Below are positions 7,578 through 14,383 of a stretch of DNA of 14,401 nucleotides, in pieces. The stretch's first letter is position 1, and every line of letters starts with the position of its first letter. The translations under genes were made by a program, and so were the position numbers. This stretch comes from Flavobacteriales bacterium (lineage in GTDB: Bacteria > Bacteroidota > Bacteroidia > Flavobacteriales_F > PHOS-HE28), in the NCBI GenBank assembly GCA_020437875.1, contig JAGQVR010000001.1:28857-43257 (forward strand). The letters run 5' to 3'. The notes under the pieces are model-generated. The model had not been told where the DNA came from and made no database searches. It worked only from the letters and a program-made list of their open reading frames with translations.

Positions 7578-8141
7578 ATGAAGTACCTGATCGTCGGACT
7601 CGGCAATCCCGGACCGGAGTACGCGGACACCCGGCACAACATCGGCTTCAAGGTGCTGGAACATCTTGCCGACCGGGCCGAGGTGCGCTTTACGACGGAG
7701 CGTTATGGCGACCGGGCCGAGCTACGCCACAAGGGCCGCACGTTCATCCTGATCAAGCCGAGCACCTTCATGAACCTCAGTGGCAAGGCGGTGCGTTATT
7801 GGATGGAACAAGAGAACATACCCGTGGACCGGTTGCTCGTGATCACGGATGACCTGGCCCTGCCATTCGGAGCGATCCGGATCAAGCCGGGCGGTGGCGC
7901 AGGTGGACACAATGGACTTACCAGCATCATCGGGATCCTCGGCTCGGAGGCCTTCCCGCGCCTGCGGTTCGGTATCGGAAGTGATTTCACCCGGGGTCGA
8001 CAGAGCGAGTATGTCCTGGGCGCCTGGAGTGAGACGGAACGTACCACGCTTGCCGAACGCATCGAGCTGGCGGGGAAGGCGATATTGCAGTTCGGGTTGC
8101 TCGGTGTCGACCAAGCGATGAACGGCTTCAACAAGCGCTGA
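7578..8141 (+). CDS. pth: Peptidyl-tRNA hydrolase
   Basis: A 187-residue cytoplasmic esterase that frees tRNA from peptidyl-tRNAs dropped by stalled ribosomes. The family signature is complete: VGLGNPGPEY (6-15) with N10, catalytic H20 in TRHNIGF, FMNLSG with N66, the ITDDLALPFG segment with D91/D92 next to the active site, and GGGAGGHNGL with H111 and N112. The length is normal for bacterial Pth. The ATG at 7578 places the LIVGLGNPG strand exactly at the N-terminus. It sits directly downstream of the rplY terminator with only 19 bases between stem and start, so its leader must be very short or come from readthrough. Ferritin follows after 66 bases with its own candidate promoter. Confidence 0.97.
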   Translation: MKYLIVGLGNPGPEYADTRHNIGFKVLEHLADRAEVRFTTERYGDRAELRHKGRTFILIKPSTFMNLSGKAVRYWMEQENIPVDRLLVITDDLALPFGAIRIKPGGGAGGHNGLTSIIGILGSEAFPRLRFGIGSDFTRGRQSEYVLGAWSETERTTLAERIELAGKAILQFGLLGVDQAMNGFNKR

Positions 8142-8161
8142 GGGGCCGAGGGGGTGGTTCT

Positions 8162-8169
8162 TACCTTTG
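8162..8169 (+). promoter_or_regulatory. -7 element of the ferritin promoter
   Basis: TACCTTTG matches the Bacteroidota -7 consensus TAnnTTTG at all fixed positions and lies 38 bases before the ferritin ATG. No TTG was found at the expected -33 spacing, which would fall on the pth stop codon. Only the -7 half is therefore supported. Confidence 0.55.
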
Positions 8170-8207
8170 GTCCTCACCCAATCAAGACCCGTTAGTCGGG
8201 AACGACC

Positions 8208-8720
8208 ATGCTTAGCAAGAAGATCGAAGCCGCGCTGAACGGCCAGGTGGCCATTGAAGCAGCTAGCAGCCAGGCCTACCTCGCGATGGCCTCATGGGCC
8301 GAGAACCAGGGCCTCAGCGGAACCGCTGCCTTCCTGTACAAGCACAGTGACGAGGAGCGGATGCATATGCTCAAGCTCGTGAAGTTCATCAACGAGCGCG
8401 GCGGAAAGGCGGTGATCCCCGCGTTGAAGCAGCCGGGCACCAACTTCAAGAGCATCACCGATATCTTCCAGGCCCTGCTCCATCATGAGACGAAGGTGAC
8501 CCAGGAGATCAACGGCGTGGTGGACACCTGCTTGAAGGAGAAGGACTACACCACGCACAACTTCATGCAGTGGTATGTGAGCGAACAGATCGAAGAGGAG
8601 GCGCTGGCCCGCACGTTGATCGACAAGCTGAACCTCATCGGAAATGACAAGGGCGGTCTTTATCTGTTCGATCGGGACCTGCAGGGAATGAGCGCTGCCG
8701 CTCCGGAAAGGGGGGCTTGA
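8208..8720 (+). CDS. ftnA: Bacterial non-heme ferritin
   Basis: A 170-residue ferritin subunit, expected to form a 24-mer cage that oxidises Fe2+ and stores ferric mineral in the cytoplasm. The full ferroxidase site is visible at the same positions as in E. coli FtnA: E17, E50, H53, E94, Q127 and E130 (segments DEERMHM and EQIEEE). E49, E126 and E129, the third-site ligands of bacterial ferritins, are also present. No methionine is placed like the heme ligand of bacterioferritin, and the length also favours ferritin. A consensus -7 box lies 38 bases upstream, so it is probably a single-gene unit. No Fur-like box was recognised. Its stop is 4 bases from the stop of the converging peptidase gene. 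Confidence 0.94.
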   Translation: MLSKKIEAALNGQVAIEAASSQAYLAMASWAENQGLSGTAAFLYKHSDEERMHMLKLVKFINERGGKAVIPALKQPGTNFKSITDIFQALLHHETKVTQEINGVVDTCLKEKDYTTHNFMQWYVSEQIEEEALARTLIDKLNLIGNDKGGLYLFDRDLQGMSAAAPERGA

Positions 8721-8724
8721 TCAT

Positions 8725-10176
8725 TCACTCCCAGGGCCAGACCCCACCGATCCGCAAAGACTGCTCCAGGCCTTCACTTATCAGGCGGGTCTTGAGCCCC
8801 TCTTCCGTGAAGTGTCCGGGTAACCGGCTTGCAGCGGCCAGTTCGTAGACCAGCGCGCCAACGAAACGGACATTGTTGGTCATCGCAGACGGCTCCACCA
8901 GATGGATGTCGTCGCAGCTGCTGTGGTAGCAGCCATAGACGTTCTTGCCGAGGTCGCTGAGCGGGTAGATCACCGGAACGCCTCGCAAAAGGAAGGGTTC
9001 GTGATCACTATGTAACCAGACCTCCTCGCTCGTCCGGCCCTCGAACGCTGCCGTGTCGAGCCGATGGATGCGATCACAGGCATCCTGAATGACCATGCGC
9101 CATCCCGATGGTCCACCGACACCGAAGCCCTGTGGATTCCCGCTCATGTCCAGGTTGATCATGCACGAGATGCGTTCCAGCGTGCCATTCTCCTGGTAGC
9201 GATCCGCCAGTGCGGTGGATCCCAGCAGGCCCTGTTCCTCACCCATGAACAACACGAACCGGACCGTGCGCTGGGGTCGGAAAGGCATGCTCGCCATCAA
9301 CCGCGCGAGGTCGAGGATGGAGAATGAACCAAGTCCATTGTCGGTGGCGCCCGTGGCCAGGTCCCAGCTGTCCAGATGACCACCGACCAGGATGATCTCC
9401 TCCGGGTGGTCTTTGCCGTGGATCTCCCCGATGACATTGCGCGCCGTCACCATCTCGCTTTTGTTCCTCTTGGTCAGCCGTGCCGTGAGCGCTTCGCCCC
9501 GTGACATTCGCTCACGCAAGCGCGTGCCATCCTCTGTTGAAAGGCATGCAGCTGGTATGGGGATCAGTGAGCCATCGACGGAGGCCGTGCCCGTCAACAC
9601 CACACCGCCGACCACCTGGTTCACGAAGAGGATCGCTGCCGCGCCATGCGACATGGCAAGAGCCGCTTTCTCGCTCCGGTGCAGGTTCGCCGTGCCTTCC
9701 GAAGCCGCCACCAGTCCGAGGTTGATAAGGAGTGTGGCGCCGATGGTCGTCGACCCCAAGCGGTCGAGATCCTCCGGCAGCCCGTTGCCAGCATCGACGA
9801 TGGGAGCATCGGTGGTGCAGGACAACGGGGTATTGGCGAGGGCCACACAAGGCAGGTGCACGTATCCGTCCGCGTCGCCAACGGTCAGCGCGACGGTCCC
9901 ACGGCTCCAAGCCTGGGCTTCGAAGGGCTCGAAGTACACCGTGTCCAGTCCGCCCGCCCGGAACAGGCTATCGGCCAGCCATTCCGCCTTTCGTCCTTGA
10001 TCGCTGCCGGTGAGCCGGTGCCCGATACGGGCGGTGCTCCAGGCGAGCCATTCATAGCCGCGTTCGCTTACCGAAGCGGCCGCATCGAACGCCCGCTCCC
10101 GCGCGGATTGTGCGGATACGTCAACAGTTGGTTGTTGACATATGCATAAAAGCACTGACCAGCGTAGGAGGCGCAT
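8725..10176 (-). CDS. Secreted M28-family zinc aminopeptidase with PA-like segment
   Basis: A 483-residue protein from the ATG at 10176. The start fits a signal peptide (MRLLRWSVLLCICQQ..., likely cut after VSA, about residue 22). The frame stays open a further 64 codons upstream, but that extension is Arg-rich, lacks family character and crosses the promoter region. After an N-terminal cap, residues about 120-235 resemble the protease-associated (PA) insertion. The M28 catalytic domain (about 245-455) has every di-zinc residue: H267 and D269 in GGHLDSWD, bridging D279 in ATDNG, catalytic E313 and ligand E314 in GEEQG, D343 in NLDMSG, and H418 in CYHSSCDD. The arrangement is like carboxypeptidase Q/PGCP, so it probably releases amino acids or dipeptides outside the cytoplasmic membrane. 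Specificity cannot be read from sequence. Transcription is divergent from the DUF4154 operon. Confidence 0.9.
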   Translation of the reverse strand: MRLLRWSVLLCICQQPTVDVSAQSARERAFDAAASVSERGYEWLAWSTARIGHRLTGSDQGRKAEWLADSLFRAGGLDTVYFEPFEAQAWSRGTVALTVGDADGYVHLPCVALANTPLSCTTDAPIVDAGNGLPEDLDRLGSTTIGATLLINLGLVAASEGTANLHRSEKAALAMSHGAAAILFVNQVVGGVVLTGTASVDGSLIPIPAACLSTEDGTRLRERMSRGEALTARLTKRNKSEMVTARNVIGEIHGKDHPEEIILVGGHLDSWDLATGATDNGLGSFSILDLARLMASMPFRPQRTVRFVLFMGEEQGLLGSTALADRYQENGTLERISCMINLDMSGNPQGFGVGGPSGWRMVIQDACDRIHRLDTAAFEGRTSEEVWLHSDHEPFLLRGVPVIYPLSDLGKNVYGCYHSSCDDIHLVEPSAMTNNVRFVGALVYELAAASRLPGHFTEEGLKTRLISEGLEQSLRIGGVWPWE

Positions 10177-10226
10177 CCGCCTACTTTGCCGCGTGTTGGT
10201 GAAGTTCGGCACGGGATCAGCAAGGT

Positions 10227-10247
10227 GGGGCGTCAAAATTACGCCCC
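10227..10247. repeat. Perfect inverted repeat between peptidase and DUF4154 genes
   Basis: GGGGCGT (10227-10233) and ACGCCCC (10241-10247) are perfectly complementary, with a 7-base AT-rich centre. The repeat ends 5 bases before the ATG of the DUF4154 gene and encloses the candidate peptidase -7 box. It could be an operator or, in the plus-strand RNA, a hairpin next to the start codon. It has no T-tract and is not a terminator. Confidence 0.65.
10234..10241 (-). promoter_or_regulatory. Candidate -7 element of the M28 peptidase promoter
   Basis: On the minus strand the bases read TAATTTTG, a full match to the Bacteroidota TAnnTTTG consensus, 57 bases upstream of the peptidase ATG. At 19-base spacing the upstream box reads GTG rather than TTG. 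The element fills the centre of the inverted repeat at 10227-10247. Confidence 0.5.
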
Positions 10248-10252
10248 GGTCG

Positions 10253-10798
10253 ATGACCGCCACCCGGTCCTTCCGCATCCTGTTCCTCACCCCCTTCTTC
10301 CTTTTCGCGGCCGTTCCCCAACAGCCCCGGGAGGCGGAAAAGGACACCACCGCCATCCTGCAGGCCAACTACCTGTACAACATCGCCAAGCTGGTGGAGT
10401 GGAAGGATGCCGACATGCGGAGCGGCAATTTCGTCATCGGGGTGATGGGTAGTGCCAACCTCTATCAGGAACTGATCAAACAATACTCTACTCGCACCAT
10501 CGGTAAACAACCCATCGAAGTGCGCAAGCTTCCCCGTTCCGCGGAAGTGGAGCGCTGTCATATGCTCTTCGTCGGGCGTAGTGATCTCAGCCTTTTGCCG
10601 GAGATCTACAAGCGCATGAGTGGCAAGCCCACCCTTGTCGTGACCGAATACACGGGCGCCCTGGAGGATGGGGCGGTGGTGAACTTCGTGAAGGTCGACA
10701 ACCTGCTCAAGTACGAGATGAGCCTCGTGAACGCCCAGAAACATGGCCTGGTCGTCGGACTCACCCTGAAGAACCTCGCACATCGCGTAGAGGAATGA
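10253..10798 (+). CDS. Secreted DUF4154 (YfiR-like) protein
   Basis: A 181-residue protein. I chose the ATG at 10253 because a signal peptide follows (hydrophobic FRILFLTPFFLFAAV, residues 7-21). A longer frame back to 10142 adds an Arg-rich stretch and overlaps the divergent peptidase gene. The mature part matches DUF4154: ANYLYNIAKLVEW (38-50), FVIGVMGSANL (60-70), RCHMLFVG (101-108), GAVVNFVKVDNLLKYEMSL (140-158) and a helical end. In Pseudomonas, YfiR is a periplasmic repressor of the diguanylate cyclase YfiN; no cyclase is present here. Only one cysteine (C102) remains, so the disulfides described for Pseudomonas YfiR cannot form. Its stop overlaps the next ATG (ATGA), and a HAMP-PP2C protein is encoded third in the operon, which suggests it controls that membrane protein. 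Function is inferred. Confidence 0.85.
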   Translation: MTATRSFRILFLTPFFLFAAVPQQPREAEKDTTAILQANYLYNIAKLVEWKDADMRSGNFVIGVMGSANLYQELIKQYSTRTIGKQPIEVRKLPRSAEVERCHMLFVGRSDLSLLPEIYKRMSGKPTLVVTEYTGALEDGAVVNFVKVDNLLKYEMSLVNAQKHGLVVGLTLKNLAHRVEE

Positions 10799-11682
10799 AG
10801 CGCTTCGCACATATCCTGCTCCTCGCGTTCCTGGCCGTCGGCATGGTGCATGCCCAGGGTGATCCCCTGGTTGAAGCTCTGCGCAAGTACCAGGGGGGGG
10901 GCCTGCTCGAGGCGAAGGACCTGGTCGATCAAGCGGTGGCCTCCCCGGAACATGAGGCGAACGCCGAGGCGTGGCTCCTGCGCGGCTTCATTTACAAGGA
11001 TGCGTTCAAGGCCGCAACCGATACGGCACAGGGTGATGCCTTCCGCGCCGTGGCCATCACCAGCCTGCAGCGCTGCCTCACGCTCGATGACGCCGGGACG
11101 TACAAGGAGAACGCGACCCAGGCCTACGACTACCTGGCCAAGTCGTACTTCAATGATGCCGCCCGTGCGCTGACGGAAATGAAGGATCAACGCGCCATCG
11201 CCGTTTTCGGGAAGTACAAGGAAGCCACCCTGGCGCTGGACAGTACGGCTGACCTGCGCGCGAAGGAGGTGGAGTTCACCAATGCACTGGGCACGGTCTA
11301 TACCAAGCGGTTCACAGCGCAACGCGAGGATACCGACATGTTCGACCGGGCCGTGGACGCGTATGAGCATGTACTCTCCATCGACCCGGAGAATTACGGT
11401 GCCAACTATAACCTCTCCACGCTCTACTACAACCGCGGGGTCTTCAATATCCGCAGGATCGGTGCCGAGGATGAGATACCCACCATCATGCAGGTACAGG
11501 AGGCGAGCCGGGAGTATTTCCAGCTGGCACTGCCCTACATGTTGAAGGCGCACGACATGAACCCCACCCGGCGGGAGACCCTGCTTGGGCTTGAGGGGAT
11601 CTACTACAGCCTGCAGGACCAGGAGAGCTCCGACAAATTCCGCCAGTTGTTCGAGGAGATCGCTCCGGAGGAACAACGCTGA
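10795..11682 (+). CDS. Secreted TPR-like repeat protein of unknown function
   Basis: A 295-residue protein with a clear signal peptide (KR then ILLLAFLAVGMV, likely cut after VHA at residue 20). The next residue is Gln and there is no lipobox cysteine, so it is probably soluble in the periplasm. The rest is helical with tetratricopeptide-like units, best seen at about 55-70, 184-214 (AVDAYEHVLSIDPENYGANYNL) and 240-270 (ALPYMLKAHDMNPTRRETLLGL). These act as protein-binding scaffolds. I do not recognise a named family. It overlaps the DUF4154 stop by 4 bases and precedes the PP2C gene by 7, so the three are translationally close and probably work together. A run of nine G (10893-10901) encodes GGG at 34-36 and could slip. 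The given length keeps the frame intact through all repeats. Confidence 0.8.
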   Translation: MKRFAHILLLAFLAVGMVHAQGDPLVEALRKYQGGGLLEAKDLVDQAVASPEHEANAEAWLLRGFIYKDAFKAATDTAQGDAFRAVAITSLQRCLTLDDAGTYKENATQAYDYLAKSYFNDAARALTEMKDQRAIAVFGKYKEATLALDSTADLRAKEVEFTNALGTVYTKRFTAQREDTDMFDRAVDAYEHVLSIDPENYGANYNLSTLYYNRGVFNIRRIGAEDEIPTIMQVQEASREYFQLALPYMLKAHDMNPTRRETLLGLEGIYYSLQDQESSDKFRQLFEEIAPEEQR

Positions 11683-11689
11683 TCGCGTG

Positions 11690-13477
11690 ATGAGGTTCCG
11701 CCTGACAATCGGACGGAGGATCGGGATGGGCTTCGGCCTGTTCATCTTCTTCGCGCTTCTTGTGGTGATACTCACCAACCGATCCCTGGAGCGGAGCCGT
11801 GGCATCAACGACGAGATAAACAACGTCTATAGCCCTAGCGTGGATGCGCTGGTGCGGCTGCGCAATCTGACGGTGAGCGCCCACATGCTCATCAAGCACT
11901 GGGCCCTGCTCGAAAGCCGGGCTGATGCACCCGAGAAGACCAACCTGGTCGACCTGACCGGCCGTGAACTCCCGCAACTGTTGGACCGGATCGACACCTT
12001 GATGGCCAGCTGGCAACACGAGGAGGTGGCGCTCATGGGGCAGATCACCGTTGAGATGCGCGAGGTCTTCGGCATCCATGACAGGATCAAGGAACTACTG
12101 CCTTCCCTGGAGAGCTATAGCGACCCCTTCGTCCACATGGAGCGCAACGACATAGCAGAGGAGGGCGGACCGCTCGACCAGAGTACGAACAAGGTGCTGA
12201 CGGACCTCGACCGGTTGATCGAGATGCAGGAGGGCAAACGGATGGCCCTCGGGGGGAGCATGATCCGCAGCTTCGACTCGCTGAAGTTCTTCGTGCTGTA
12301 CATGGGGATCGGCCTCGTCATCATCGGGGCCGTCGTGGCGGTCTTCATCGTGCGTGGGATCGTCACACCAGTGCAGCGCCTCCGCAGTGTGTTGTTGAGC
12401 CTGGGGCGGGGCGTGTTCCCGCGTACGCGGGTCAGGGTCACGAATGATGAGATCGGCGATATGAGCAAAGCGCTCTCCTCATTGGTGGATGGACTTCGCC
12501 GGACCACCGATTTCTCGCACGCAGTGGCTGCGGGCAACTTCGGTGCTGAATATGAGCCTTTGAGCGAGGAGGACATGTTGGGTCACGCCCTGTTGAAGAT
12601 GCGGGACGAACTCGGCCAACGGGAGAGGGTCCTCGAACAGAAGGTGCATGAGCGTACAGAGGAGGTGGTGCGGCAGAAGGAGGAGGTCGAACGCCAAAGC
12701 CGCCGGGTGGTGGAATTGTACAAGAACGTGACCGATAGTATCCGGTACGCGAAACGATTACAGGATTCGATACTTCCCCCGGGGAAGCGGATCAGGGAGC
12801 TGCTGCCCGAGTCATTCGTGTACTACCGACCCAAGGATATCGTCAGCGGTGATTTCTACTGGGTGGACCAGGTGGATGGTCGGGTGGCGTTCGCCGCCGT
12901 TGATTGTACCGGGCACGGCGTGCCCGGGGCGTTCATGAGCCTGATCGGGCACAACGGCCTGAATCAAGCCGTCAGGGAGCGGGGGGCTGGCCGCCCCTCG
13001 GAGGTCCTGAAGGTCCTGAACAAGATCGCTTTCGAAGCACTTCACAAGGACCGGGAGCAGTTCCTCGTACGGGACGGTATGGACATGGCGCTCTGTAACT
13101 ATGACCCGGAGCGGCGGGTGCTGGAGTACGCTGGTGCCAACTCTCCGCTCTACGTCGTGCGCGGTGGGGAAGTGTTGCGTTTCCAGCCGGACAAACGTCC
13201 CATCGGCAGCTTCGATCTCGAGGGCCAGGAGTTCACCGACCACCGGATCCTCCTCGAACAGGGGGACATGGTCTACATCTTCTCCGATGGTTATGCCGAT
13301 CAGTTCGGCGGGCCAAGGGGTAAGAAGTTCCTTTACAAACGTTTCCGCGACCTATTGCTCGAGATCAGTCGATTCCCGGCGGAGAGCCAGAGCGGTATGC
13401 TTGAGGAGGCGTTCCGCGGTTGGCGCGGGATCCACGAACAGGTGGATGATATCCTGGTGATCGGGATGCGCGCTTGA
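11690..13477 (+). CDS. Membrane HAMP - PP2C (SpoIIE-type) Ser/Thr phosphatase
   Basis: A 595-residue membrane phosphatase. Transmembrane segment 1 (about 11-29) is followed by a mainly helical periplasmic sensor region (about 30-198), transmembrane segment 2 (about 200-222), a HAMP domain (about 223-275), a charged coiled coil (about 300-345), and the PPM/SpoIIE domain (about 378-594). Metal-binding acidic residues are present: D388 (SGDFYW), D405 (VDCTGHG), D533 (FSDGYADQ) and D586/D587 (VDDILVIG). The linker SIRYAKRLQDSILPP (350-364) is typical of Bacteroidota SpoIIE proteins. It should dephosphorylate a Ser/Thr-phosphorylated partner, in known systems often a STAS anti-anti-sigma factor, but none is encoded here. 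The ATG at 11690 is preferred because it starts just before the first membrane helix; the longer frame from 11585 overlaps the TPR gene with Arg/Ser-rich sequence. It is the last gene of the operon, with its stop 6 bases from the converging Usp gene. Confidence 0.93.
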   Translation: MRFRLTIGRRIGMGFGLFIFFALLVVILTNRSLERSRGINDEINNVYSPSVDALVRLRNLTVSAHMLIKHWALLESRADAPEKTNLVDLTGRELPQLLDRIDTLMASWQHEEVALMGQITVEMREVFGIHDRIKELLPSLESYSDPFVHMERNDIAEEGGPLDQSTNKVLTDLDRLIEMQEGKRMALGGSMIRSFDSLKFFVLYMGIGLVIIGAVVAVFIVRGIVTPVQRLRSVLLSLGRGVFPRTRVRVTNDEIGDMSKALSSLVDGLRRTTDFSHAVAAGNFGAEYEPLSEEDMLGHALLKMRDELGQRERVLEQKVHERTEEVVRQKEEVERQSRRVVELYKNVTDSIRYAKRLQDSILPPGKRIRELLPESFVYYRPKDIVSGDFYWVDQVDGRVAFAAVDCTGHGVPGAFMSLIGHNGLNQAVRERGAGRPSEVLKVLNKIAFEALHKDREQFLVRDGMDMALCNYDPERRVLEYAGANSPLYVVRGGEVLRFQPDKRPIGSFDLEGQEFTDHRILLEQGDMVYIFSDGYADQFGGPRGKKFLYKRFRDLLLEISRFPAESQSGMLEEAFRGWRGIHEQVDDILVIGMRA

Positions 13478-13483
13478 ACGGGC

Positions 13484-14329
13484 CTATCCGCCCTGCATGG
13501 TCCAGCCGCCACCCACGCCGGTGGTGACCGGGTTCATGCACATCACCGGGATCTGCGCCTCATTGGCTATGATCTCCTGTTCGTAGGGCACGCCGAGCAG
13601 GCCGAAGATGTTCCCTTCGGTCAGGTTCATGATGGCGATCAGGTCGGCATCGATCTCAACCGCATGCCGCACCACAGCCTTTACGAAATCGCCGCTGTCC
13701 TCCTTGGAGATGGTGGCGACATGCTCGATCCCACGCTCACCAAGGTATTGGTCGGCGAAGCGGAGGCTGTTCAGCAATTGCTTGTGAAGGAATTCATCCT
13801 CCTCCTTCGGTGTCAGCAGATGCACCTTGCTCCCGAAGGTCTTCGCCATCTCAGCCACCAAGGTGAGTTTCTGGCGCGTCTCCTTGTGAAGGTCCAGCGG
13901 GACTACGATGTTCCGGTACCCGATGTCCTTGATCATCCGTTCCTGTACGACCACGAAAGGCACACTACTGCTTGTTATCACTCGCAGGGCGCGGCTTCCC
14001 GTGATGAACTGCATGCCGCGCATGCCATGGGTGCCCATGATGATCATGCCGGCGCCGACCTCGGCTGCCGCATCCCCGATATCCTCATAAATGGAACCGA
14101 CCCGGACCATCGGTTCAACGATCACGCGATCGTTCCATTTCTTCGCTCGAGCCACTTCCAGATCGAGCTTCCTGCGGGCCTCCTCAACGTGCGCTTGTTT
14201 CTCGACCACATGCAGGATGTGAACGGGTGCACCGGTCTTTCCAGCGACGGTCATCGCATGGTTCATGGCACAATCGGCCACTTTGGTGAAGTCTGTCGGT
14301 ACCAGGATCTTGCTCGTGGTGCGGCTCAT
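13484..14329 (-). CDS. Tandem universal stress protein (UspA family)
   Basis: A 281-residue cytoplasmic protein with two Usp domains, about 4-130 and 137-267. Domain 1 begins KILVPTDFT and has the nucleotide-binding-type motif IIMGTHGMRGMQFITGS (96-112). The spacing between GTHG and GS is 8 residues, where many ATP-binding Usps have 9. Domain 2 begins NIVVPLDL, but its matching segment (about 233-250) lacks the G-x2-G...GS pattern and is probably not nucleotide-binding. Tandem Usps are stress-linked proteins whose exact biochemical role is usually unknown. The start is set at the ATG at 14329, which puts the first beta strand at the N-terminus. An upstream in-frame ATG at 14368 adds 13 Pro-rich residues. 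It converges on the PP2C gene with 6 bases between stops. Confidence 0.92.
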   Translation of the reverse strand: MSRTTSKILVPTDFTKVADCAMNHAMTVAGKTGAPVHILHVVEKQAHVEEARRKLDLEVARAKKWNDRVIVEPMVRVGSIYEDIGDAAAEVGAGMIIMGTHGMRGMQFITGSRALRVITSSSVPFVVVQERMIKDIGYRNIVVPLDLHKETRQKLTLVAEMAKTFGSKVHLLTPKEEDEFLHKQLLNSLRFADQYLGERGIEHVATISKEDSGDFVKAVVRHAVEIDADLIAIMNLTEGNIFGLLGVPYEQEIIANEAQIPVMCMNPVTTGVGGGWTMQGG

Positions 14330-14375
14330 CGGTCGGTTTCCTTGCGGTGGTTCATGCCTTGGTTCCAAAGGCGGC

Positions 14376-14383
14376 TAAATATA
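14376..14383 (-). promoter_or_regulatory. Possible -7 element upstream of the Usp gene
   Basis: On the minus strand the bases read TATATTTA, matching TAnnTTTG except for the final base, 46 bases before the Usp ATG. The expected -33 box would straddle the window's right edge, so it cannot be assessed. Confidence 0.35.

Noticed and set aside
8188..8200. Small hairpin CCCG/CGGG in the ferritin leader
   Set aside because: Only four base pairs with a 5-base loop; expected by chance and not an iron-responsive motif I can recognise.
10135..10140. TTGACA resembling a sigma-70 -35 box
   Set aside because: No -10 box at 17 bases, it lies inside the peptidase coding region, and Bacteroidota do not use that consensus.
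10165..10185. Imperfect hairpin GTAGG/CCTAC around the peptidase start codon
   Set aside because: Only five perfect pairs, with part of it set by codons; too weak to call a regulatory structure.
10142..10252. N-terminal extension of the DUF4154 protein from the ATG at 10142
   Set aside because: It would overlap the divergent peptidase start, is Arg-rich and would place the signal peptide internally.
10177..10368. A 64-residue N-terminal extension of the M28 peptidase
   Set aside because: It overlaps the DUF4154 gene and the promoter region and would bury the signal peptide at residue 65.
10606..11823. A 405-codon open frame on the minus strand across the DUF4154/TPR/PP2C genes
   Set aside because: It is antisense to three genes with clear signal peptides or domains, has no recognisable domain, and its composition mirrors the opposite strand.
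13480..13493. GGGC/GCCC hairpin between the PP2C and Usp stops
   Set aside because: Four-pair stem without a T-tract on either strand; not a credible terminator.
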